Assembly (NCBI GenBank): GCA_964472875.1
Contig: CAYYMD010000007.1
Coordinates: 1 to 64,000, forward strand
DNA length: 64,000 nucleotides
Reading direction: 5' to 3'
Source: CAYYMD01 sp964472875
GTDB lineage: Bacteria; Planctomycetota; Phycisphaerae; SM23-33
Both the position numbers and the translations under genes were made by a program. Positions 17,005 through 25,658 of this stretch are shown here, in pieces (positions within the stretch are counted from its first letter, which is position 1; every line of letters begins with the position of its first letter). Below the pieces are notes generated by a model. That model was not told the origin of the DNA. It searched no databases and worked only from the letters and a program-made list of their open reading frames with translations.

Positions 17005-18057
17005 TTACCCGGCCACGCCGGAGATGCGCAGGCGTATGTTGGAGTTCGTCAGCCGTCCGCTGCCGAGCACCCGGTAGGCGGCCAGTATCACGCGGCAGTT
17101 GCCCAGCGTCATCTGGATGGTGTTTTTAAGCCCGCGGTAATGACGCCTCGCCACACGCTGGTTCGACCTGGCGATGCCTATCACGAACGACACCTGTATG
17201 TGATGGCCGAGGTCCGCCATCACCTTCGCCACGCCCACGTTCGAATCCTCATCGCTGGGCGTATACTGCCAGCCCCTGTCGTATTCCAGCGTAGAAAGGT
17301 CGTCGTATGGGTGCGAGTGGAAGTCGCCCACGGCCTGGTAGTGCGGATGAAGCGCCTGGGTGGCCTGGAGAATCGCATCCAGCGACCGCCGGTTGGGCTC
17401 GACGAAGCCGTATTCGGACTCGGCCGAGAGTTGCGGCTGCGAGTGCATCACCGAGACGTAACGCGTGATGCAGACGTCGTCGCGGAATTTGCGGTGCCGG
17501 ATTTCGCGCATCATGCCAAGGTTAATCCCGTAAACCTCGTAGCCCTTGCGGCGCGGCCGACGGGGCGAGAGGTACGCCTCCAGCGCGCAAATCAGCATTG
17601 CCTCAAGGGCGGCCGAATCGAGCATCACCTCAAGCGCCACGAAATGCTCCTGTAGTTCGTCGTGCCAGGGGCAATCCTCGTATGTAATCAGCGGCACGTT
17701 CAGTTCCGGGTTGAAGTTCACATCCTCGGCCAGTTCGTGGAAGTAAGTCCACGCGCTCTTGCTCACTTTGTAACGCGCCAGTGCGCGGGAGGTCGGCAGT
17801 TTGTACTTGTAGCGGGCGCAGACGGCCTCGGGCAGGCGGGAGTTATTCTGCAGATGACTTTCGAGCCGGCGCAGGTGCGTGCTCAGGCCGTGCACCTCGC
17901 CGGACAGTTCATCCAGTTTCGCCGGCGTCTCGGCCGTGATGAGCATGTTCAGCAAATGCCCGAGCGCGGTCTCCATCGCCGACCGCCGGTTACCGTAATA
18001 TCCCGCCAAATCGTCGCGGACCTGCTCGGTGAGTCTTTCAAGTGTCGCCAATGCCAT
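17005..18057 (-). CDS. JAMM/MPN-like metalloprotease candidate with helical N-terminal domain
   Basis: A 350-residue protein without signal peptide. Residues ~1-165 are mostly helical with no recognisable family. The C-terminal half carries a JAMM-like zinc signature: Glu174, HSHP at 247-250 (in AVGDFHSHP) and SDED with Ser268 and Asp271. Order and residue types fit E...HxHP...SxxD, but the gap between HSHP and SxxD is 17 residues instead of the usual 7, so a loop is inserted. JAMM proteins cleave isopeptide or peptide bonds, often next to ubiquitin-like tails or cysteine metabolism genes; neither is nearby. It is a single gene between a PEP-CTERM gene and sulfatases. Substrate unknown; peptidase activity is inference. 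Confidence 0.6.
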   Translation of the reverse strand: MALATLERLTEQVRDDLAGYYGNRRSAMETALGHLLNMLITAETPAKLDELSGEVHGLSTHLRRLESHLQNNSRLPEAVCARYKYKLPTSRALARYKVSKSAWTYFHELAEDVNFNPELNVPLITYEDCPWHDELQEHFVALEVMLDSAALEAMLICALEAYLSPRRPRRKGYEVYGINLGMMREIRHRKFRDDVCITRYVSVMHSQPQLSAESEYGFVEPNRRSLDAILQATQALHPHYQAVGDFHSHPYDDLSTLEYDRGWQYTPSDEDSNVGVAKVMADLGHHIQVSFVIGIARSNQRVARRHYRGLKNTIQMTLGNCRVILAAYRVLGSGRLTNSNIRLRISGVAG

Positions 18058-18176
18058 CTGTTAGTTCCCTTAATCGAGAAATTGTTTCGTACTGCCGGAA
18101 TTTTACCAGAGAGAAACACGCAAGACAATTTAACCCGCGCCAATATCAATATTTTTACTCATTCGGATGTGTTTGT

Positions 18177-19520
18177 TTAAGATTTGGATTTTACTTCCCG
18201 CGGCATTTTTGCCTCGACTTCCGCCCGCCATTTGTGGAGGAGATTTTTCAGTTCATCCGCCTTCTGCGGCATCTGCTCGGCCAGGTTGTTTTCCTCGCCG
18301 ACATCCTCGCGCAGGTCGTACAGTTCGAGGCGGAAATCCTCGAAGAACTCGATGAGTTTCCACCGCCCCAGTCGCACCGCCCCGGCGGGCCTGCCGCCCT
18401 GGTCGCTGTAGTGCGGATAATGCCAGAACAGCGGCCGCTGTGCCTCCGCCGCCTCGCCGCGCAGCAACCCGGCCATGCTCGCCCCGTCGACGTGCTGCCG
18501 CGGGCGGGCCGGAAGCGAGGCCATCTCCAGCATCGTGGGGTAGAAATCATTGCTGATGACCGGCGTGTCGGTAACGCCGCCGGCGGCGGTTACGCCCGGC
18601 CACTTGACGATGAGCGGCACGCGGATGCCGCCCTCGTAAGGCCAGCCCTTGCCGGTGCGAAGCGGCAGATTGCTGGTCGGCCAACCCTGCGAGGTGCTGA
18701 GACCGCCGTTGTCGGATGTGAACACGATGACCGTGTCATCCTCCAGACCCAGCTGCCGCAGTTTTTCCATCACCCGGGCGACGCTGCGGTCCACGCTGTC
18801 TATCATGGCCGCGTACGTCGGGTGGTTCTGGATGCGCCTCTGCTTTACGCCGTCGGCCTCGAAAAACTCCGGCCCCGCATCGCCGAGCCCGGCCGCCTTC
18901 TGTTCGTATCTGGCCACGAGATCCGCCTTGGCCTGAATCGGCGTGTGCACGGCGTAATGGGCGAGGTAAAGCAGAAACGGTCTGTCGCTGTTTGAGCCGA
19001 TAAATTCGACGGCCTCGTCGGTGAGGCGGTCTGTAAGGTACTCGCCGGCCGGGCCGTCGGACAGTTTGGGATTCTCGTACGGCGGGAAGTAACTTTTCGG
19101 CGACCCGGCCGACCAGCCGCCGATGTTCACCTCGAAGCCGCGGTCCTCCGGCCAGCAACCTTCCTCGCCCAGGTGCCACTTGCCGATGTAGCCGGTCCTG
19201 TAGCCGGCCTCTGCAAGCGAGTCGGCCACGGTCGTCTCGGCCTGCGGCAGGTGGTGAATGTACTCGGCAGGAAGGAGTTTGCCCGCCTTATCGCCGCCGA
19301 ACCAGTCAGTGGTGTCCATCCGGGCCGGGTATTTTCCGGCCATGATGCTCGCCCGCGTGGGCGAACAGACCGGGGCGGCGGCGTAGGCGTCGGTGAATTT
19401 CATGCCCTCGGCGGCAAGGTGGTCGACGGCCGGCGTGTCGTAAAAACCGCTGCCGTAACACGCCAGGTCGCGCCACCCCAGGTCGTCAATCAGAATAAAT
19501 ACGAAGTTCGGTCCGCTCAC
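18177..19520 (-). CDS. Sulfatase without signal peptide
   Basis: Hydrolyses sulfate esters. The 447-residue alkaline-phosphatase-superfamily protein has the formylglycine site CSPTR (Cys52) followed by the GKY segment, the metal-binding LIDDLGW block at the N-terminus, and TSDNGG. The start is GTG at 19520 with GGAAAGG upstream; the frame is closed a few codons farther up, so there is no room for a signal peptide and the enzyme appears cytoplasmic. It lies 46 bases downstream of a Tat-exported sulfatase on the same strand. Together they could degrade a sulfated glycan outside and inside the cell; the true substrate cannot be told. Confidence 0.93.
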   Translation of the reverse strand: MSGPNFVFILIDDLGWRDLACYGSGFYDTPAVDHLAAEGMKFTDAYAAAPVCSPTRASIMAGKYPARMDTTDWFGGDKAGKLLPAEYIHHLPQAETTVADSLAEAGYRTGYIGKWHLGEEGCWPEDRGFEVNIGGWSAGSPKSYFPPYENPKLSDGPAGEYLTDRLTDEAVEFIGSNSDRPFLLYLAHYAVHTPIQAKADLVARYEQKAAGLGDAGPEFFEADGVKQRRIQNHPTYAAMIDSVDRSVARVMEKLRQLGLEDDTVIVFTSDNGGLSTSQGWPTSNLPLRTGKGWPYEGGIRVPLIVKWPGVTAAGGVTDTPVISNDFYPTMLEMASLPARPRQHVDGASMAGLLRGEAAEAQRPLFWHYPHYSDQGGRPAGAVRLGRWKLIEFFEDFRLELYDLREDVGEENNLAEQMPQKADELKNLLHKWRAEVEAKMPREVKSKS

Positions 19521-19566
19521 GTGAACCTTTCCAACTGTTTAATCCATCCGGAATCGACCGATTCAA

Positions 19567-21048
19567 CTATCGCGATACGCTGCGGCCACGGCGTTTATAT
19601 TTTTCCATAAGGGCCGTCAGCCGTTTGACCACGTCGGGCCGCTTGTCGTATAGGTTTTCCGACTCGTCGGGGTCCTTTTCCATGTCGTAAAGCTGGCCGG
19701 GGGTGGAGACCTTGCCGCTGGTCCAGCCGCCCGAACCACGGGCGAATATGAGTTTCCACTTCCCCTGCCGGATGGCATGTACGCCTTTTATCGAAGTATG
19801 AACGGTGGCTTCTCTTATGGGGCTTTTGACCTTTTCGCCAAGCAATGCGGGAAGTATGTTGTAACTGTCTTCGCCGGCGTCGGCTGGCAGTTCCGCATTG
19901 ACTATCGCCGCGCACGTGGCCAGCAGATCTGTCAGACACACGGTCTGGTCGCACTCGCCGGAAGGCGCCACCTTCCCCGGCCATCTGGCGATGAACGGAA
20001 TGCGATGTCCGCCGTCCCACGCGTCGGATTTATATCCGCGATATATGTAACTGGGGTAGTGCCCTTTCGACTCGAGCTTCTCGTTGCCCACGTAGTGCGC
20101 GAAGCCGTTGTCGGAGGTGTAAATCACCAGCGTGTTTTCGGCCAGGCCCTTTTCCTCCAGCGCCGCGGTAATCTCGCCCACGACGGCGTCGGTCTGAATG
20201 CAGAAGTCGGCATACTCGCCGGCTTTTCCCTTCATGTCGCTTCGCCCCCGATATTCTTTTGCAGGCACAATCGGCGTGTGCGGGGATGTCAGCGCCACGT
20301 AGGCGAGGAATGGCGTTTCGGCGTCCTGCTTTTTTATGTACTCGACCGTTTTGCGGCTGATTTCCGGCAGCACGTCGACGGCCTCGAAGTCGGCATGGGC
20401 CAGCCCCCTGCGGTGAAACGCCTTCTGCGTAGTGCATTCGCCGACGAATTTGTCGTTTTCTATGTAAATATACGGGTGCATGTCGAGCGATGCGGATATG
20501 CCGTAGAAGTAATCGAACCCGAAGGAGTTCGGGCCGTTCTTAATAGTACCCTTCCAGTCCGTATTCTTCGGGCCGGGCTTTTTGCCGTCAGTCGTAGGGA
20601 AGTCCATTCCGAGGTGCCACTTGCCGAAGCCGGCGGTGTTGTAGCCGTGTTGCTTAAGCAGCGACGCCACGGTCATGCGCTCTTTATCGATGAGGTGTCT
20701 GTCATAACCATGCAAAACGCCCCGTTTGAGCCGCGTCCGCCAGCAATATCGCCCCGTCAGCACGCCGTATCGCGTGGGCGTGCAGACCGCCGCCCCGGAA
20801 TGTGCATCCGTAAATTTTATCCCTTCATTGGCGAGACGGTCGATATTCGGCGTATGAATCTTCGATTCGGGATTGAGGCAACTGACATCACCGTAGCCCA
20901 TGTCGTCGGCCAGGATGTAAACGATGTTCGGCGGTTTCTTTTGGCCGCCGGATGAGGCACCGGTGGAAAATTTGCCCATCGCCAGCGTAGCCGCACCGAG
21001 TCCCGCGGCCCTGAGCAGGTCCCGCCGTCCGCAGGTGTAATTCGCCAT
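19567..21048 (-). CDS. Tat-exported sulfatase (arylsulfatase type)
   Basis: A 493-residue sulfatase with an N-terminal twin-arginine signal (CGRRDLLRAAGLGAATLAMG) for export in folded form. The formylglycine motif is CTPTR (Cys89). The LADDMGYGD metal site, the GFGKWHLG block and TSDNG are all present. The start at 21048 is chosen because AGGAG lies ten bases upstream and the Tat motif follows directly; a longer open frame upstream lacks these. Sulfatases are greatly expanded in marine planctomycetes. Maturation needs an anaerobic or aerobic formylglycine-generating enzyme, which is not in the window. Confidence 0.95.
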   Translation of the reverse strand: MANYTCGRRDLLRAAGLGAATLAMGKFSTGASSGGQKKPPNIVYILADDMGYGDVSCLNPESKIHTPNIDRLANEGIKFTDAHSGAAVCTPTRYGVLTGRYCWRTRLKRGVLHGYDRHLIDKERMTVASLLKQHGYNTAGFGKWHLGMDFPTTDGKKPGPKNTDWKGTIKNGPNSFGFDYFYGISASLDMHPYIYIENDKFVGECTTQKAFHRRGLAHADFEAVDVLPEISRKTVEYIKKQDAETPFLAYVALTSPHTPIVPAKEYRGRSDMKGKAGEYADFCIQTDAVVGEITAALEEKGLAENTLVIYTSDNGFAHYVGNEKLESKGHYPSYIYRGYKSDAWDGGHRIPFIARWPGKVAPSGECDQTVCLTDLLATCAAIVNAELPADAGEDSYNILPALLGEKVKSPIREATVHTSIKGVHAIRQGKWKLIFARGSGGWTSGKVSTPGQLYDMEKDPDESENLYDKRPDVVKRLTALMEKYKRRGRSVSR

Positions 21049-21312
21049 TGTTATATCTCCTGTTTGATGATTAAAAATATAAAAGGCAGTCTGGTTGCCC
21101 ACAATGTTACTGCGCAAAAGACCTTCCGCGCCCGGCCGGAATTACCAACCGCACGCCGCACGCAGCCGGAGATCCTGCATTTAATATACGCCACAACCTC
21201 CCGCGGCTCAAGCATGGCCGGATTTGACGGCAAGTCACCGAAACGCCGGGAGGTTAACAGATATAATTACAGTAGATTTTTTTGTACATATATTTCCGAT
21301 AAATACTAAGCG

Positions 21313-22548
21313 ATGGAAAATCCCGAGGTACAAACCGCATTGCTGGTGCTGCTGTTCGGCGGCGTGCTGGTGGCGGCGCTGCTGTCCAAGGCGGCGCTTC
21401 AGCGGCTGCGGGTGCCGCCGCTGGTGGCGTACCTGGTTATCGGCGTGCTGCTTAAACTGGGCGACGAGCATTATGGCATACTGGCCGCCGACGGCAAAGA
21501 GGTGCTGGATTTCCTGGCCACGCTCGGCGTCATCGCACTGCTGTTCCGCATCGGCCTCGAGAGCGATATACCCGGCCTGGTTCGCCAACTCCGCAGCGCC
21601 TCTTTCATCTGGCTGGGTAACGTGCTTATAAGCGGCGGCGTCGGCTACCTGGCCGCGCGATACCTGCTTTCATTCGAGATGCTGCCGTCGCTTGTGATAG
21701 CCACGGCCATGACCGCCACCAGCGTGGGCATACCCGCCCGCGTATGGCAAAGCGCCCGCGCGCTGGACACGCCCGACGGCGAACGGTTCCTCGACGTGGC
21801 CGAACTCGACGACATCTCCGGCGTGGTGCTCATGGCGCTGCTTTTTTCGGTGCTGCCGGTTCTCCACGGCGGCGGCGAGGAAGGCCTGGCGGGCGTTGTA
21901 GCCACCAAGGCCGGCCTGTTCGCGCTGAAACTGGCGGCTTTCGCGGCCGCTTGCGTATTGTTCTCGCGCTTTGTGGAGAAGCGGTTCACGCAGTTCATCC
22001 GCCGCATCGAGTCGGGCCCGGACCCCATGCTGGTGGTGGTCGGCGTGGGTCTGCTGGTGGCGGCGATTGCAGGCGTGCTGGGCTTCTCCGTGGCTATCGG
22101 GGCGTTCTTCGCCGGGCTGGTCTTCAGCCGCGACCCACGCAGCGTGAAGGTGGACGCCTCGTTCGCGCCGCTGCACGATTTGTTTACCCCGTTCTTTTTT
22201 GTGGGCATCGGCCTGGCTATGGAGCCGGGCGTTATGGCTGCGGCCGCCGGCGTGGGGGCGGTGCTTCTGGTCGCGGCCGTGGCCGGTAAGATAATAGGCA
22301 CCACGGCCCCGGCCCTGGCCTATGCCGGTTGGTCGTCGGCGCTGGTACTGGGCGTCAGCATGGTGCCGCGGGCCGAAATCGCCATGCTCATAATGCACCG
22401 GGCCGCCAATATCGGACCCTCGGCCGCGCCGCCGTCGGCCTACGGCGGAATGGTAATGGTCAGTGCCGTAACCTGCCTGGCCGCACCGGCCGTACTCATT
22501 CACATGCTGCGGCGGTCAGGCGCTTCCCGGCGGCGTCGTGGGCGATGA
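21313..22548 (+). CDS. CPA2-type cation:proton antiporter
   Basis: Integral membrane protein of 411 residues with about 11-12 predicted helices, starting with a hydrophobic segment near residues 8-27. It resembles Na+/H+ or K+/H+ antiporters of the KefB/NapA group: LLKLGDEHYG, LLFRIGLESD and the AELDDISGVVL segment with paired acidic residues in the core. It lacks the C-terminal TrkA-N domain of true KefB/KefC. It is transcribed away from the sulfatase, with a TATAAT at 21261-21266 upstream but no good -35. Its last 53 bases overlap the end of the convergent DUF1638 gene. The transported ion is uncertain. Confidence 0.85.
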   Translation: MENPEVQTALLVLLFGGVLVAALLSKAALQRLRVPPLVAYLVIGVLLKLGDEHYGILAADGKEVLDFLATLGVIALLFRIGLESDIPGLVRQLRSASFIWLGNVLISGGVGYLAARYLLSFEMLPSLVIATAMTATSVGIPARVWQSARALDTPDGERFLDVAELDDISGVVLMALLFSVLPVLHGGGEEGLAGVVATKAGLFALKLAAFAAACVLFSRFVEKRFTQFIRRIESGPDPMLVVVGVGLLVAAIAGVLGFSVAIGAFFAGLVFSRDPRSVKVDASFAPLHDLFTPFFFVGIGLAMEPGVMAAAAGVGAVLLVAAVAGKIIGTTAPALAYAGWSSALVLGVSMVPRAEIAMLIMHRAANIGPSAAPPSAYGGMVMVSAVTCLAAPAVLIHMLRRSGASRRRRGR

Positions 22549-23257
22549 CGTGCCCTGGCGGGACAAATAAAACATCGTCGGTGGTTTCCGTGGCCGTGAG
22601 CACCTTACTCAACAGTGTCACGTCGCCCGGCAGTTCGGCGTATTCCAGGTCGAAATCCTCCGCCATCCTGCGGGCGTGGTCGGCGTAGCGGTCCTTTCCC
22701 TCCAGTCCGGTGTCGATGAACGCCACGCGCGAGTAGTTGCGCTTCCAGCTGTCGAGGAAATACCGGATGGCCTGGGCGTTCTCCCGGCCGTATTTCTCGG
22801 CCAGGGCTTCCTCGCTGTATTGCGGCCAGGGTTCTCCCAGATGTCCGGCGAAGGCGTTGGGGCCGTTCGGGTCGGACTCTTCGTTCACCCATCCGCCGGT
22901 AATGTAGTACGTCCCCGGGCAGCGATCGAACTGGCGCCTGTAGGCCGCGTCGGAGCCGAGGAACAGTGAAATGCAGTCGTGCACGCGGGGAATCGCCAGC
23001 GGCACCGAGCGGGCGCGGACGCCGATAGTGCCCCGCCCGCACACGCCGTAGCCAACTGCTATCAGATCCGGCGCATCGTCGGCCGTGGCCTCGTCAATCG
23101 CCTTCTGCAGACGCGTCCGCAGCACATTCGGCTCGTTGTGCAGGCCGTGAGGGAGGTATTCGGGCGTAATTTCGATGCCGAGCCGCCCTGCCACTACATC
23201 CATATCCTTCGCCAGCGAACGGCACGCAATAACTTTTACTTTTTTGTCCCCGGCCAT
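22496..23257 (-). CDS. DUF1638 family protein
   Basis: A 253-residue soluble protein. Typical DUF1638 features are KVIACRSLAKD at the start, VGYGVCGRGTIG, the IPRVHDCISLFLGS block and the TYYITGGWV segment. Cys residues in CGRG and HDC are conserved in the family and might bind a metal or corrinoid-related ligand, but the biochemical function is not established; family members often occur near corrinoid methyltransferases. The ATG at 23257 is preceded by AGGAG; an open frame extends 17 codons farther. The 3' end overlaps the antiporter gene by 53 bases in convergent orientation. Confidence 0.85.
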   Translation of the reverse strand: MAGDKKVKVIACRSLAKDMDVVAGRLGIEITPEYLPHGLHNEPNVLRTRLQKAIDEATADDAPDLIAVGYGVCGRGTIGVRARSVPLAIPRVHDCISLFLGSDAAYRRQFDRCPGTYYITGGWVNEESDPNGPNAFAGHLGEPWPQYSEEALAEKYGRENAQAIRYFLDSWKRNYSRVAFIDTGLEGKDRYADHARRMAEDFDLEYAELPGDVTLLSKVLTATETTDDVLFVPPGHVIAHDAAGKRLTAAACE

Positions 23258-23346
23258 GGGTTTCTCCTGTAAGCCCCCCTTTGTAGGGTAAAACCCTGAT
23301 TCCGACACAGGGCGAACCGTCTACATTATAGCACATCCGCATGTAA

Positions 23347-23487
23347 AATCTAAATTCCGGCCTGGGCCATATTGCCGTCGTCAGTCCCGAGGATAGTAAT
23401 GCGCTGGCCGGACTGCTTGAACGCCGGGCGGTGAACAAACGTATAAAACTTGAAGTGAGCCGCATGGAACAGGTCGCCACGGCCTGA
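23347..23487 (+). pseudogene. Possible gene remnant (C-terminal fragment), unidentified
   Basis: An open frame of about 46 codons, closed by TAA at 23344 and ending with TGA at 23485-23487, has protein-like composition: GHIAVVSPEDSNALAGLLER, then a basic amphipathic stretch. It has no start codon with ribosome site. It could be the end of a lost gene between the two minus-strand genes. No family was recognised. Confidence 0.25.
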
Positions 23488-23510
23488 GGATTTTGGAAAA
23501 CTACGGCCGT

Positions 23511-23852
23511 TTAAGCGGAGCTGTCGTGACGGTAGGCGGTTATGTGGACCTTTTCGGTGGTTATCATGCCCTCGGTGACCATTTCGTCCAGGGCGGGCAG
23601 AATATTGGCGATGCGGTCGGGCTTGTCGACGATTTCGACCACGATGGGCATGTCTTCGGAAAGGCGCATGATTTTGGCGGTGTGCATCCTGCTGTCGGCG
23701 CCGAAACCCATCACGCCGCGCAGGACAGTCGCCCCCGCCAGGCCTTCACTGCGGGCCTTGGCGACTATGGCCTCGTAAAGCGGCTTTCCGCCCCAGCGGT
23801 CGCTCTCGCCGATAAAAATCCGCAGCAGTTGTCCTTCGCCTTCGATTTTCAT
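23511..23852 (-). CDS. DUF190 family protein
   Basis: A 113-residue protein with the DUF190 pattern: GEGQLLRIFIGESDRWGGKP at the start, then YEAIVAKARSEGLAGATVLRG and GFGADSRMHT, ending with a ferredoxin-like P-II-type fold segment (VHITAYRH). These proteins are almost always next to CrcB/FluC and share a PII-like trimeric fold, so a regulatory role for the fluoride exporter is proposed in the literature but not proven. It lies 10 bases downstream of crcB on the same strand. Confidence 0.92.
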   Translation of the reverse strand: MKIEGEGQLLRIFIGESDRWGGKPLYEAIVAKARSEGLAGATVLRGVMGFGADSRMHTAKIMRLSEDMPIVVEIVDKPDRIANILPALDEMVTEGMITTEKVHITAYRHDSSA

Positions 23853-23862
23853 ATCAATCTCC

Positions 23863-24243
23863 TTAAATACCCGCCGCCTTCGCTATCAGTCGACCCAGTA
23901 TAACCGCCATCAGGCCAAGCAATATGTTCCCTCCCATGTTCCATATGGCCGGGCCGAACTCCCCGTCGCCCAGCAGTTCCACGGTCTCGTATCCGAACGT
24001 GGAAAATGTCGTGAACGAGCCCAGCAGGCCTATCATCAAAAACAGGCGGGCATGGCTGCTAAGCAGAGGCCGGTCGGTCACAAACGTCATGGCCATACCT
24101 ATGGCCAGACAACCCAGAACATTTACCACCAGCGTGCCGGCGGGAAAAGTACCTCCCCCCAGACGCTGAGCAGCGCCGGAAAGCAGATATCGGCACACGG
24201 CGCCTATGAAACCTCCCACGCCGACTATCAGTATTTTGACCAT
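23863..24243 (-). CDS. crcB: Fluoride exporter CrcB/FluC
   Basis: A 126-residue membrane protein with four helices that forms dual-topology dimers to export fluoride. Hallmarks are GGFIGAVCRY near the N-terminus, GTLVVNVLGC with the conserved Asn, and the GLLGSFTTFSTF segment with the paired phenylalanines lining the pore. It is followed by the DUF190 gene. The 5' region was inspected for a fluoride riboswitch and none was recognisable. Confidence 0.96.
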   Translation of the reverse strand: MVKILIVGVGGFIGAVCRYLLSGAAQRLGGGTFPAGTLVVNVLGCLAIGMAMTFVTDRPLLSSHARLFLMIGLLGSFTTFSTFGYETVELLGDGEFGPAIWNMGGNILLGLMAVILGRLIAKAAGI

Positions 24244-24738
24244 AAAATCATTCCCGCAGTTAATGTCGTTTTCATTCGGCCGTATCCTACATAAGATTCG
24301 TTGGTCCGGCCAGTGGAGCCGGCGGCACGTTACAAAGAAATACGGTATCCGAATAATACTTTAACACAATATCCGGCTCACCGGCCCTACATATGATTAA
24401 TACCCTTCCTTTTTCAGTCGGCAATCCCGGTTTATCTGAACCGCCTCTACGCCTATCCGCAGTATGGGGCTTCCGCCTCTGAAACGAACACAGGTAAGAC
24501 GCCTGTTTCACAGAAAAATGCGCGCGGTAGTGCGGGGAGATCCGCAGCCGAGCGAATAAAAATAAAATATTTCAAAAAAACAGTCCCGAGGTCTAAATTT
24601 CTGCCGGCAAAGACTATAGGTAAATCTAATGGCCGTTTTGGAGGGTCCCGCAGCGCCAACACGTTCGAATTGTACCCAAACGGCAGAGCTACCACAAACA
24701 GCGCGGCGGCGTTCCCACGCCGCCTACGCCGGTTCATA
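24244..24738. other. Intergenic region without recognised gene
   Basis: About 495 bases between crcB and the zinc-ribbon gene, both minus strand. It holds a GC stem CCGGC/GCCGG near 24306-24322, AT-rich stretches around 24550-24610 and a palindromic repeat at 24701-24724. A 94-codon frame on the minus strand and a frame on the plus strand lack protein-like composition or known motifs and were not called. Confidence 0.5.
24701..24724. repeat. REP-like palindromic repeat, copy 1
   Basis: GGCGGCG (24705-24711), loop TTCCCA and CGCCGCC (24718-24724) inside a 24-base unit that closely matches two units at 27997-28078. It lies just behind the end of the minus-strand zinc-ribbon gene, where it could also act as transcript end. 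Confidence 0.5.
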
Positions 24739-25242
24739 TCACTCTTTCAATTCTTCCCGCAAACGGTTCAGAAACCCTTTGAGAACCTTGTCCGGAATTT
24801 TCTTTAGTGCGGGCTCTTCGACCTTTTCATTGGCGAAATCATCCACCGCCTGCACGCCGGTGTGGCCGAATTTTTTTAATTTCTCCACGTGCGTCTCGGC
24901 TCGCTCGAGATTGCTGGCGGCCATGTCCAGGCAGTAGTTCACCACGAAATGGTGCAAATCCTCCGGGCCGAGGTCTTCCTTGTGCTCCAGCGGCGTCTGC
25001 TCGCCCTTGCCCGACTCGGCCAGAAGTTCCTTCTCCTGCTGCAGCAGCGACTTTGATTTTTCTTCCAGCTCCTTCTCTTCGCGCTCGTCAATCGGCGCCA
25101 GGGGTATGTCCTCCTCGGCCGCCTGCGGGGAGGCAATGTAATTGCTCTGCTTGCAGTAAGGGCACTTGCCCCGCCTGCCCGCGGCCGAGTCCGGGGCGGT
25201 TACCTCTTTGCCGCAATGTTCGCACCTGAACTTTATGCCCAT
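24739..25242 (-). CDS. Zinc-ribbon and coiled-coil protein, unknown function
   Basis: A 167-residue soluble protein. The N-terminus has a zinc ribbon with CEHC and CPYC, spaced as in planctomycetal regulatory or structural zinc-ribbon proteins (FRCEHCGKEVTAPDSAAGRR). Then comes an acidic Glu/Lys-rich coiled coil (residues ~55-85) and a helical C-terminal domain. The ATG at 25242 follows the yjbQ stop by two bases; a longer open frame lies within yjbQ and is not needed. It appears to be last in an operon with yjbQ and small membrane proteins. No specific function can be assigned. Confidence 0.75.
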   Translation of the reverse strand: MGIKFRCEHCGKEVTAPDSAAGRRGKCPYCKQSNYIASPQAAEEDIPLAPIDEREEKELEEKSKSLLQQEKELLAESGKGEQTPLEHKEDLGPEDLHHFVVNYCLDMAASNLERAETHVEKLKKFGHTGVQAVDDFANEKVEEPALKKIPDKVLKGFLNRLREELKE

Positions 25243-25244
25243 GT

Positions 25245-25658
25245 TCACTCGCCCATGGCCTTGATGATGAGGCGCTTTCGCCTCTGGCCGTCGAACTCCG
25301 CATAGTATACCTGCTGCCACGGCCCCAGGTCCAGCCGCCCGTCCGTTATCGGTACGATGACCTCGTGGTGCACCAGCAGGTTCTTGAGGTGCGAGTCACC
25401 ATTGGTCTCTCCCGTGCGGTGGTGGCGGTAGTCGTCGCGGTACGGGGCGAGATTCTCCAGCCACTCGTCGATGTCGGCGATGAGGCCGCTCTCGGCGTCG
25501 TTTACGTAAACGCCTGCGGTTATGTGCATCGCTGAGACGAGCACCATGCCCTCGTTTATGCCGGATTCGGCGACCACTTCCTCCACCTTGTCGGTGATGT
25601 TGATGTACTCGCGGTGCTTTTTGGTGTTGAACGTCAGGTATTCTGTCTTGAATTTCAT
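25245..25658 (-). CDS. yjbQ: YjbQ/UPF0047 family protein
   Basis: A 137-residue protein of the YjbQ family. It has the conserved MHITAGVYVNDAE, HRTGETNGDSHLKNLL and HHEVIVPI segments; the His residues and Glu in these form the putative metal and active site. Members show weak thiamine-phosphate synthase activity in vitro, but the physiological role is open. It overlaps the upstream small membrane protein gene by four bases (ATGA type) and is followed after two bases by the zinc-ribbon gene, so the three are translationally coupled. Confidence 0.94.
   Translation of the reverse strand: MKFKTEYLTFNTKKHREYINITDKVEEVVAESGINEGMVLVSAMHITAGVYVNDAESGLIADIDEWLENLAPYRDDYRHHRTGETNGDSHLKNLLVHHEVIVPITDGRLDLGPWQQVYYAEFDGQRRKRLIIKAMGE

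Noticed and set aside
24244..24340. Fluoride riboswitch in front of crcB
   Set aside because: The minus-strand leader has a CCGGC/GCCGG stem but not the conserved GAUGG, CGCC and CUGAUG-type blocks of the crcB motif.
24660..24690. tRNA T-arm (GTTCGAATT)
   Set aside because: The flanking bases do not form the 5-base T-stem and no acceptor or anticodon arm was found.
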